From positions 7,544,401 through 7,608,400 of the forward strand of contig OX359198.1 of NCBI GenBank assembly GCA_947172415.1: 64,000 nt of DNA, read 5' to 3'. Every line of letters starts with the position of its first letter. Within the stretch, counting starts at the first letter, position 1. The stretch is from Chondrosia reniformis. Lineage: Eukaryota > Porifera > Demospongiae > Chondrillida > Chondrillidae. Below the pieces are notes generated by a model. The model ran no database searches, was not told the origin of the DNA, and saw only the letters and a program-made list of their open reading frames with translations. Both the position numbers and the translations under genes were made by a program. Below are positions 15,001 through 25,823 of this stretch, in pieces.

Positions 15001-18000
15001 TCAGCTGCCACACTTATAAAGGTGTCATTCAGTGTGTTGGCTACAAACGGGTTGGCTTTCAACTGGTTGAGGTCATCAATGTGCAGTTCCACTGAAATGT
15101 AATACCCATCCGAGCTCGAGGTGGTGCTCAGAGGTGTTATGTCCACCGAGTGAGAAGGCACCACCAGGTTGGGTAGACCCTGCAGCTTGATGGACTCAGC
15201 TCTAAATCCGCTAGCTTGGACAACATCACTGAAGGTCAGATCAAGGACTCCGGTGTTCATATCAAGTGAGAAACTGTCAATTCTTGGAGCAGTTCCATCT
15301 GCTATGTACCTTATAACCTGCTCATCACTGGAGGCAAGCACCGGATTGCCATTCATATCGAGTACTGTAGCATCATCCACTCTCACAAAAGTGTCAAAGA
15401 ATGATGTTGCAAGAGTACCGTCCAACTTTATCACCAACAAGTCATCCATGCTAAGGGACAGCTCCACTTCTGTTTTCAAGGTCCCCTCCACATAGCGAGC
15501 TGCCCCTCCCGTTAACCTGTGGGCAGTACCAGAGCCTGGACTGCTCAAAAGGGTTACTCCTGATATGTTGAAAGTGCTTATATTGACTGGCTCTGTGAAT
15601 AAGAGGCGAATTGTGTCATCATTCAAATCCATTTCCACAAATAATGCAAGCTGGAATGGCATTCCATCTGCAATCACCATGGCAACCTGGTAGGCATTAG
15701 TAAGATTTCTGGTAAGTGCCCTGTTGCCTCTGACATCTGTATCATTAACAAGCCGATCACTGTGTGTCAGAAATGTTGTATATATGTCAACTGCAAAGTC
15801 CTCAAATGCCTTTAAGTTGTTGAGGTCTGCGGTAGACAGATTAAATGTGATTACACGGTCCAGCTGGAAGGAAACTTCTGAGTTTGGCACACTTTCCAAT
15901 GTATAGCTTTGATTTGGGAATGGAACCTGGTCATTAAGTGTTATGGCAGTAGGGTCAAAGGTCAGAATGTTGACAGGTTCATCAAATGTTAAACTAATTT
16001 GTCCCAAGTTTAAATCTAAAATGAATGACTCTAAAATGGGAGATACAGCATCTCTGCTGTAGTCAATGGTCCTCAGTCCATCGGCCTCCACATTAGGATT
16101 GGCCGACATGTCGTAAATGGTCATGTTCAGCAGTGTCAGGTAAGAGTTAGCTTGTTGACTGAAGAGCTGTCTGTCGGCCTTGATGGCATTAACATCCACC
16201 CTGTGTAGCTGAATGAGGAGCTCTGGCCCGTTGACATTGCTGACTACCTCTCCCAGGTGCTGCAGTTGGTAGATGGTGCTAGGAATACCAAAGGTATCCT
16301 GGAAAAGGACACTCGTGAAGAGGAATGTTGAGATGTTCACAGTCTCTGAAAACGAGAGCAGCACCAGGTCGTTGGACAAGTCTACAGTGAAGGACCTCAG
16401 CACTGGAGGAGTGGTGTCATTGATGTACTGCGAGGCCTTCACTCCTGTACAAGTGAGGTCCTCAAACAGAGTTGTTACTGGCAGGCCCATCACACCAACC
16501 ACTGGTAGTCCAACGTAGTCCAGTACTGAGCCTGCTGTCAGAACTAGAAATGTGTCATTTCCGGTTTTGGCCAGCGGGCGGTCAACCTCTTTGATGTTAT
16601 CCTGATCAGCAGCTGTCAGTCTGATCACAATGGTTGCACTGTAGTCTGCAGTAAAGACTACAGATTCATTTGACAGATTCTGTACTTCTGGCACTATGTA
16701 GGTCATGTCAGTGGAGTTGATTAACATTAACCCACTAATATCTAGTGTGGCAGGATCGACAGCTTCTGAAAAGCGGAGGATAAGCAAGTTGTCATTGAGG
16801 TCCAAGTCAAACTCTTCTAGCACTGGTTCTGTCAAATCTGGGAGGACAGCTGTTGCCATGACAGCCTCTCTACTCATCTCTGCCAAGTTACCACTGACAT
16901 CTTCTATTGCTCCCAGCAGAAGCCTGGCAAAGGCATTACTGGTGTTGGTTGCCAGGGTAACCATAGACTTGAGGGCATTTGAGTCAGTTCTGTTTAGTTG
17001 AAAATATATGGTAAGCAGTGATGTGTCAGTGTTGGTTGCTAGGAGACCACTGGTTAGAGTGTACATGCTAAAGTTCCCAAAGAGAGTAGTGTTCTCTTGA
17101 AAGACTAAAAAATGGGATTGAAAGGTGTCTGCAAAAACTGGTTCATTAAATGTGGCATTCACCTCTGAACTGTTGAGGTTTAATGCAAAGGTCACCAGCT
17201 CTGGTCCAGTCTGGTCAGGGTAGAGCTCACTGATTGGGAAAGGATCTGAAGAGTTTACTGGAAATACAGTTCTGTTGTAAATGTCCCTAACCACACTACC
17301 TAATATGGAAATGTAGGTATTGTTAGTTGTGGTTGCCAGGTCCAGCATAGCTTTGATGGCATTCAAGTCATCTTGGCTCAACAGAAGGTGCACTGCATAG
17401 TCATCAAGGTCATCAGGCGACACTGGAGTGCGGTCTTGCAGAGTGTAGGTTGAGTTGCTGTCCTCAACCGAGTGTAGTGTCACTGCCAGCGAGTTGACAG
17501 ACTGGCTATCCAAGACATCGTTAAAGTAGAGGGAGAGGAGACCAGTGTTGAGGTCCAAGTCAAACCCCTCCAGACTGGGGGGCGTGACATCCCTCTGGTA
17601 TCCGGAAGACCTCACTCGCTGAGCTGCAAACATGGAGACAGGGACTAACTCATTCTCAACAAAGTCAAGTATGGCAGATGCATCAAAGTAGATGTACGTT
17701 CTCAGTATTCTGCTGCCTATGGTATTGTGTAGCTTGATGAGCCTCAGGTCATGTCTGTTGAAGTACACGACCACTTGCAGCTTGTTTGCATCAACATACT
17801 CTATGCTGCCTCCAGTGAGCTGAATGACTTCGGGCTCCATCGACCTATCATAGCTGAGCATGCATCCCGTCAGGTTGAGTGGATAGAGCTCTGCTGAGGA
17901 CACGTTGTAGATTTGGGATAAAGTGGCATTGTCTGGGTAGGTACTGTTGGAGGTCAGGTTCCACTGGCGCAGCCTCTCTGAAATAAGGGCCGCTCGTTTG

Positions 18001-21000
18001 ACCTCTACTGGATCCTCGGAACACACCAAGTCGTAGGCATCCAAAGTGTGGTTGCTACTGGTGACTGAACCATTCTCCAACAAGAGGTATTGTGGGGCAT
18101 CCAGAACTACCATCTCTGGTGGGGAGGTATCAACAGTGTAGTTTGATAAGAACACAAAATTATCGTACATGATTGATGACAAATTGACAGGTTCGTCAAA
18201 GATCAAAGTAAAGGAGCCATTATCTAGATTAAAAGCAGCAAAACTAACTAGTTGTGGCTGAGTGACATCTGATAAGAATGTGGACACTGGCATTCCAGTA
18301 ATACGAGCAGCCACTGTGTTACCAGAGACATCAGTGATAAGAGCTCCTGAGAAGGTCAAGAAACTGTCACGAGTAGCCTCAAACAGGTATTCGGTAGCTT
18401 TAAGACGAATCATATCATTAGCTGTCAGGGTCATTTGGATCTCCAGTCCATCTTCACTACGCACTATGTTGCCATGGTTACGAGGTGAAAATGTGGCACT
18501 TGGCAAGGTAGGATCATTTTGGAAAACCAACTGAAGTGGATCAAAGCTGGCCTCACTGACAGGTTCATCAAAGGTCAGTATCATCTCACCTGTATCCATA
18601 TCAATGTCAAAGGCGGTCAGCACTGGTGCTGTCATATCCGGCACAAAAGTGGCTGGAGCCTGCTCAGGGCCAGGGGAGCCTGGTCTTATTGGAGAGACAA
18701 AGTTATTGAGAACATCTGTAACAAATGTGTAGTTGAACCGAAGCCAGCAGTTGGCAGAGCTGGTGCAGACGGCTGTGTTCAACTTGAGTGAGTCCAGGGC
18801 ATCGTCCTCAAGCTGAATGGAGAGGAGAGGTCCATCTTCAGTGAGGACTGTAGCGGGAAAGGGGCGGAACTCCTGAGTGGCATTGCTGTAGGTGTCGTGG
18901 AACATGCTGATCCTCAGCCAGACACGGGAGGACATGATGGTCTCTGAAAAGACCAAAGTGAATATTCCCGTGTTCAAGTCAAGTGTGTCAAAGGCCACCA
19001 GGTGTGGGGGCGTGGTGTCAGGGAGGTAGATTGACACGGCTTGGCCAGCTGCCGGCAACACCGGCCTTATCCTGTTGCCACTAGTGTCCTCCAACAACAG
19101 GTCTGACAGACTCACGTGACAGGTGGACTCACTGACACAGATCCGTAGGTTCTTTAGTGCATTCAATTCCAAATCAGACAACTGGATTATAACTTCTGAT
19201 GCGAGTCCTACATCTTGCAGGGTGGCATTAATTAGAGAATAGCTTTCCCCAAGACCATCTGATGATGATTGAAAGGTGAAGGAATTGTGATCAAAGGTCA
19301 AAAGGTCAACAGTTTCATCAAATGCTAGCATCAGCAGTCCCTGGTCATAATTGAGGCTGAAGCTAGTCATTGTCGGCCGAGTGGTGTCTGGTGTGTAGGT
19401 AGTGACTGCTGCAGCCGAGCTCATGGAGACTGGTACAATTGCATTCCTGTTCATGTCCTCCACAAAGCGTTCAGTGAAGCTGATGTAGGTGTTGCCAGCT
19501 GCAGTAGCTAATGCAGTGTCAGCTTTGAGTCCATTTAGGTCATCAGGAGAGAGCTGGACTTCCAAGATAGTGTTCTCTGGCTGGGTGACCACCTCACTGG
19601 ACAAGGAATACAAGGAGGAGGGAGAGGAGGGAAGATTCTGCAAAACTAACTCTGAAATAATTAAACTAGAAAGGTTTACAGTTTCTGAGAATGTCATTGT
19701 CAAAACTCCACTATCAACATTGAGATCAAAGCCACTTAAGCTGGGCCGTGTCAGGTCCTCTGTGACACTGCTGGAGAGGAGGGCACTCTCTGAGGGGATG
19801 GGCAGACTTGGGTTGCCACTTGTATCAGTGATAGCACCAGCAGCTACTGACAGGTAAGTGAACATGCGATCTGATCCCAGTGGGTAGGCTGCTGAGATGG
19901 CATTGAAGTCTTCCTCTGATAACTGAACCACAATGGTTTCGCTGTCACTGCTGGAGGTGAAGCTGCCTGCACTCAGAGTGACAGACCGTGTTGGAGCTGA
20001 CGGGCTGTCCTGAAGAATGATATCCAAGACACTCAAACTGGAGGCAGTCACTGTTTCACTAAACATGAGAGTTAATGTGTACCCTTCCAAATCCAACAGG
20101 AATCCAATCAAGACTGGTGCTGTTGAATCGGGTGTTACCATGGAAACCCTTCTGGCAGAGGTTGATGGAATAGGAACCACTCTATTTCCAGCATTGTCAC
20201 GAACTAAATCTTCTGTGAAACTGATAAAAGTATTTGTCTGAACAGTAGCAATGTCTCTGAAACGTTTAAGAGTGTTGAGGTCGCTGTTTGACAGTGCATA
20301 CACTATGTTAGTGGTGTCCACCCTCGGCCATGTGCCTCCGCTCAGAGTGAGGGATCGGATAGAGGTGCTAAAGGAGTTCTGCAAGGTCGACTGGTCTGGA
20401 GTGAAGGAGCTAGACTGAACTGTCTCACTGAATGTCAACACAAGCTCTCCAGAGTCAAGATCCAGTGCCCACTCCAGCAGTGTCGGTCTCTCTGTGTCTC
20501 CAGTGAACCTGCTGGCCTGGAGAGGTGCTGTGGGAGGAATGGACACTGCTCCATTGCTGCTCATGTCCTCCACTAAGCCTGACGAGACGGAAAGGAAGGA
20601 GTCACTTTGGGAGGTTGCCAAACCAGGCAGTGCTTTGATGTTATCAATGTCCCCTTTTGATAAGGTCACTATAACGATGTTGGAATTATCGCTGGAAGGG
20701 GCAGAGTCCTGAAGGCTGTACATTTCTGTTGAACTGACTGCATGGTTGACCAATGTTAATTGGTCGACTTGAAATGTGGATGCATCAACAGTTTCATCAA
20801 ATGTGAGGAGAAGCTGACCAGTGTTCATGTTGAGAGCAAAGGAGACCAACTCCACAGGCTGCATGTCTGGTATGACAGCTGTACTCTGCAGTAGTGTCAC
20901 TGGGATGACAGCATTCCCAGTCATGTCTGTCACTGCACTGTCTGTGAGTGACAAGAATGTGTTGTTGACAGATGTACCAAGTTGAGTCTCAAGTTTCAGT

Positions 21001-23120
21001 TCATTTAGGTCAGTTTCACTCAGAGCCACACTGAACCTGTAGTCTGCATCCGAGGGGAGGAGGGCCAGGGGGAGGGTCAGCAGGAGACTCTCAGTGGGAG
21101 TGCCACTGGAGGAATGGAGAGACACCTCTCGGAGCTGGAAGGTCTGAATATCAACTGTTTCTGAGAATGTCAGCTGGAGCTGGCCCATATTCAGGTCAAG
21201 ATGATACTCCACAAGATAAGGTCTAGTGGTGTCTGGTACAAACACATCGACTGGCAAGGCCTTACCATCAGTGACAGCAATAGCATCAACTCCATACACA
21301 TCGTCGACTACTGAGGCAGCAGCTGTGAGAAATGTATTCTCCACCCTCGTAGCCACATTCCTCATCTGGTTGACTCTATTTATGTCTGCAAAGCCCAGCT
21401 GGATGGTCACTTGGTAGCCCGGGGATGAGCTGTGGAGGGAACTGCTCAGTGAGACATATTCTGATTGGGCAAGACAAGAGGAGCCGGTCTGCCTGCAGAA
21501 CTGACTGCTCTGGAGAGTGAGGGCAGCCACTTGGAAGGTGTCACTAGCCACCACATCTGAGAAACTGATGACCATGATTCCAGTATTCATATCAAGAGTA
21601 AAACCCTCAATTACTACAGGGGTATTGTCAATAGTATATTCTGTTACTGGTAAGGCAGTATCTGAAGAAATTTCAGCAGCTGTTACACCACTAGTATCCA
21701 TGGCAACCCCAATTTTAGCAGAGAGAAATGTGTTCATGCTAGTGTCTGTCAAACCTTCAGTGGTCTTTAAAGCAGTTACATCCACCTGACCCAGGTTCAG
21801 TATAACAGCAGCAGACCCAGCCAGCAGTGTCCTCTCCACTGTGCCTCCCTGCAGTGTGTGTCGAGTGGCATTACTGCCGACCTGCGACTGAAGGGTCAGC
21901 CTAGTTGGGTCCACAGAGCTCAGGATGACTGGCTCAGAAAAGTACAACGTCAGTCTGTTGCTGTCGTAATCTAGATCAAAGGACTCTATTACTGGAGCAG
22001 CTCTATCCATGAGGAAGTCATCAGCTCTAGCAGCAAAGGCATTAGTGATGGCACTGGATGGATTGGACTGGTAGGAGAGGTCGTGCACTAGCCCCTCCCC
22101 CAGAGAGATGTAGGTGTTCAGGATGTTGGTGGCAACGTCAGGTCTTGACTGCAGCTCAACCAGATCCTGGTCAGACAATGCAACAACAAGTAGAGTACCA
22201 TCCTGGGAGATGACCCAACTGGACTGCAATTGGTAGAAGAGGGTGGGATCAGATACACCTGGAGAGGATTGCAGGGTTATCCTCGTTACATTGAAGGTGG
22301 ACACATCTACAGGTTCATTAAACGCTAAAAGAAACTCATTGGCAGTCAAATTGAGCCCAAACCTGTTCAGATAGGGACTGGTTGTGTCGTCGATGAATAG
22401 GGTTGCATAGCGTGAGTTGCTCCTCAAGCCATTGGGTAATGGGACCATGGGATTACCAGCAGTGTCAGTAACGAGATTTCCTGGTGCCTCCACAGTCAAC
22501 CAGCAGTTGGATCCAGACATACAGACACGACCTGCCAATTTTAGCCTATTAAGATCAGCTGTGGAGAGAGCAATTGTAACATTATGGCCATCACGGCAAG
22601 TGTCTCCACAAGTTACTCTCTCGACTACAAACTGGTCCTCAGCATCAAACACTTCAAAGTAATGTTGCATGACAAGGACATGTGGTACAATTCCAAGGGA
22701 CTCAACTGCCATTGGCTCATCAAAGCCCACACTCAGGACGCCTTCATCAAGGTCAAACTGAAAGAATCCATTATCAACCACTCGTGGACTGGTCACGTCA
22801 GGGCTGTATGTATCCACTTGTCTGGGAGTAGATATAGCTTGAAGCTCCCTTGATCCATCCACAATACCATTGCCAGCTCTGATAACAAGGTAGGTGTCCG
22901 CCGCAGACGTTGCAAGGTCCCTCAGAGTTTTAATGTTATCTATATCTGAAGTGCTGAGGGAGAGACTAAACTCACCTTGACCTGGTTCCTGGATGTCGCA
23001 GTCCATTAACTGATAGCTAACAGACCTTCCCAAGTCATTGGCCAGCACAAACCGGCTGCAGTCAAAACCACTCACATCTGCATTAATACTCAGAGCATCT
23101 GTTAATAGGGTAATCACTCC
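1..23120 (-). repeat. About 60 tandem coding repeats of ~375-390 bases
   Basis: The conserved codons for F(S/D/N)E(T/P)V recur on the minus strand at about 280, 640, 1020, 1410, 1780, 2140, 2555 and so on up to 22705 and 23100: 60 positions with a mean spacing near 387 bases. Units are recognisable only at protein level; DNA identity between neighbours is low, so the expansion is old or diversified by selection. Three intervals are longer than the rest (about 4410-4955, 13600-14095 and 17515-18185) and carry extra loop sequence. Confidence 0.85.
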
Positions 23121-23299
23121 ACTGTCCATCTGGAGGTCCCATCTCAGCAAAGTGTGACCTGAGGGCATATTAAACCGAATGAAACCATAGTACTACGTAC
23201 ATGCATTTATATGGGCTCACTTTGTCCGTGCACTCGTCCTATCCATGCAATCAGCAAAATCGGCAGCAATAGCCGAAGGGACGGACGTCCTCTACGCAT
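1..23299 (-). CDS. Giant secreted multi-repeat extracellular protein (5' part, runs off left edge)
   Basis: The start ATG is at 23299-23297, with an in-frame TAG shortly upstream. Exon 1 (23299-23221) encodes a basic start and a hydrophobic run (LRLLLPILLIAWIG), a clear signal peptide. A 62-base GT-AG intron (23220-23159) follows. Exon 2 then stays open in one frame from 23158 to base 1; I checked the frame near 18550, 14470, 8370, 2930 and 30 and it never shifts. The protein is therefore at least about 7,740 residues, incomplete at its C-terminus. Exon 2 is about 60 diverged units of roughly 125 residues. Each carries a D-T-T-P-P-x-L-x-x-F-x-L-D start, a strand LTFSETVN, a middle LTGG, then DLNxIKxL, LATSxNDTFL and IxDMxGNPxxPI. 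The spacing FSExV...D-x-x-GNP recalls bacterial-type Ig-like (SbsA/Big_5-like) domains; that is inference. N-glycosylation sequons are frequent. No transmembrane segment is seen in the part read. A secreted adhesive or matrix role is likely but unproven. Confidence 0.88.
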
Positions 23300-23666
23300 T
23301 TCAAACTTGTCGAATGTCTCTGTCAGATCAGCAGATAAGGGAATCTGAAGCTACGAAGAGGAAATCAAGTTTTTATGAACAATTCGATTAGTTAAAATAT
23401 TTTGTGATTAATTAGACATGTTTTGGGCATTTTAGAAGCTTTCAAGGTGAACTTACATTTGAAAAATGTCAATTTTTCTTGAGATCCTTCTCTAATTTAT
23501 TCCCGCCCGAGGATTTCCCGTGTGTTGTCATGCCAGCAGTCAACAGATCAACTGTTAAGATCTTATTCATGGGTTGCTAAAGAATATTCATTAGCTTACA
23601 TAACTTTGTGGACTGGTGGGCTCCCGAATGTAAACAACACCGATAAATGATAAACTGGAGAACTTC
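23300..23666. promoter_or_regulatory. Shared head-to-head promoter region
   Basis: These 367 bases separate the start codons of the giant gene (minus) and the WD40 gene (plus), so both promoters and 5' leaders must lie here or overlap. The stretch is AT-rich with no clear TATA box. A bidirectional promoter is inferred from the arrangement only. Confidence 0.5.
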
Positions 23667-25533
23667 ATGGGGTCGGGTGTCAGCCTAGGTCGCTCTAGAC
23701 TAAAGCGACCTCAGAAGCTAGAAGGACATGAGGGGAGTATCAACGCGATCTGCTTATCCTCTGACGGAGGTCTGGTCGCAACCGCATCGGATGACGGAAC
23801 GGCTCGAGTTTGGGACACAGAAACTTTAGAACAGATATCGCAGATGAGAGGCCACCATCAGTATGTCAACTGTTTGGCCATGACTGCAAACGACGAGTTT
23901 GTCATCACGGGTAAATCTAGCTAGTACAAAGCCCAGCAACCTGCAGTAATTGCAGAGAATATTCAACAGCTCGTTAATTATCCTAAATGTTTAATATTTA
24001 ATTTTGGTATATACCTTATAACTAATATAGTGTACGAGTATGCTCCTGCTATGATGTAGGATCTGCAGACAAGACGATCAGAAAATGGGATATTTTCTCT
24101 GGTGGATGCAAAATTGTATTTGAGGGTCACGAGTCTGTGGTGCACTGTGTTGTGGTGTACCAGTCCTCCCTCTTCTCCTCCTCGTACGACAAGACTGCGA
24201 GGCACTGGGATATGAAGACTGGCGAGTGTCTTAGGGTGTATGAAGGTCACTCGAGGGCAGTCTCGCCACTCCTCTTCATCAACCTCTCTGTGGCTGACCG
24301 GAGAACAGAAAGGAGAAAGTCCAGAGTCAAAATGGAGAGGAAAATGTCGACTGGCTCCAGATTTCACTCTGGACAGCACAAAACTCTTCTCATTACTGGT
24401 GAGGCTGTGGTTAGTGAAATGTTTATACATTGTCCATCACCCAACCCCATAGGGTTACTCACTAAACTGTGAGCTATGACACTGGGTCCATGACATTGTG
24501 TATACCCAGCTTCTATGGTACCTGAAGCCAGTGTGATCTTTTACTATCCATTGTTGTCATGGTAACTATCACTCTTCCTACCCATGAATGTAGTTATGGT
24601 ACACCTATCCCATTGTTAAATTATATTTTGTCACAACATTTAATAAACTGAAGTGTTTATAGGCTGCATGCATTATTGCCTGCTCCACTGTCCTATAGGA
24701 GGTGCTGACAACACTGCAAGGGCGTGGACACTGTCCAGTTCCAAGTGTGCCATAGTGTACGAGGGCCATGGCTCAGCGGTGACTTGTCTGACTGCTAGTG
24801 TGGCCGACAGGGAGCTTTACACAGGAAGCTCCGATGGGACAGCCAGATCCTGGGACATTGAAACTGGGCAGCCCATGAGAGTGTTTGATGGCCACCAGAG
24901 TGCAGTGACCTGCATACAGGTAGGCTGCAGGAATGCACAGTGGCTGCTCTGAAGTGACCTTTGACCTGTATACTGGTATGCTTATCTGGTACCTCCTAGG
25001 TGGACTCTGGTTACCTGGTGACAGGCAGTGCAGACTGTGTGACTAGGTGCTGGGTCTGTGAGCTGGGTGAGTGTCACAAGGTCTACAGGGGACACTCCAA
25101 CGCCATCACATGCATCCATATAAGGAAGGACACAGGTACTATAGAGCTATATACCCACTGTACTATAGAGCTATATATCCACTGTACTATAGAGCTATAT
25201 ACCATTGTACTATAGAGCTATATACCCACTGTACTATAGAGCTATATACCCACTGTACTATAGAGCTATATACCACTGTACTATAGAGCTATATACCATT
25301 GTACTATAGAGCTACTATATACGTATACCCCCTGTACTTATATAGTGTTTACTGGGAGTACTGATGGAGACATCAAAGTTTGGGAGATGTTTAGTGGAGA
25401 TTGTTGTCACACTCTCCATGGTCACCATCCTGTGAACTGCATTGCTGTGAGGACCAACTGGATATACACTGGAACATACGACAAGTGTGTCTTAGTGTGG
25501 AACATTTCCACTTTAAACAAAACAGTTTCTTAA
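23667..25533 (+). CDS. WDR86: WDR86-like WD40-repeat protein (5 exons)
   Basis: Exons read as 23667-23910, 24060-24398, 24699-24919, 25000-25135 and 25346-25533; all junctions are GT-AG with matching phases, giving 375 residues. Repeats in order show GH...W(D/V/E) blades: LEGHEGSIN..ARVWD, GHHQYVN..IRKWD, GHESVVH..ARHWD, GHSRAVS..ARAWT, GHGSAVT..ARSWD, GHQSAVT..TRCW, GHSNAIT..IKVWE, GHHPVN..VLVWN. That is about eight motifs, enough for a closed beta-propeller. The MGSG start, the SSSYDKTARHWD blade and the total length match the WDR86 family closely (about 376 residues in human, from memory). A basic 38-residue insertion (RRTERRKSRVK...) sits between blades where WDR86 also has an insertion. 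WD40 propellers are protein-interaction platforms; the specific function of WDR86 is not established. A small 8-copy minisatellite fills most of intron 4. Confidence 0.85.
25137..25320. repeat. Intronic minisatellite, ~24-base unit, ~8 copies
   Basis: The unit tactatagagctatatacc plus cactg recurs every 23-24 bases (starts at about 25141, 25165, 25189, 25212 and onward). It fills nearly all of intron 4 of the WD40 gene. Each unit carries a gtactatag string that resembles both the donor of this intron and an AG acceptor. Confidence 0.9.
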
Positions 25534-25823
25534 TCACATTAAATTTTCATCTTGATTTTATAACATTTTTAGTTTATAATTCTTTCATTAGTTCTATAAA
25601 TAATTGAGAGTCGTTTTCAAACTTCTTGAAGGGGAAAAGAAATTATTGATTGATGAACCTAGGACAACTGGTTATGACTAGTGCTCCCCTCTTATGCTAA
25701 TGTGAATCAGTTGTATGAACTTTGCATGTACTTCAGTTTGTATATAAAACATATCATGTAAAGTTCCGTGCTCTAGATCTGGCTAAGAAGTAGTATCTCC
25801 TAAATCAAGTCAACCTAATTCTA
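25534..25823. other. Tail-to-tail intergenic spacer
   Basis: Only 290 bases lie between the stop codon of the WD40 gene and the stop codon of the convergent La gene. The sequence is AT-rich, consistent with two 3' UTRs. No gene or repeat is seen. Confidence 0.6.

Noticed and set aside
349..22853. Many plus-strand ORFs of 60-230 codons (for example 2458-3159 and 6448-6945) across the left third
   Set aside because: They lie antisense to the continuous minus-strand repeat ORF, share its period and consist of Ser/Val-rich peptides expected from the complement of FSETV-type codons. They are shadows.
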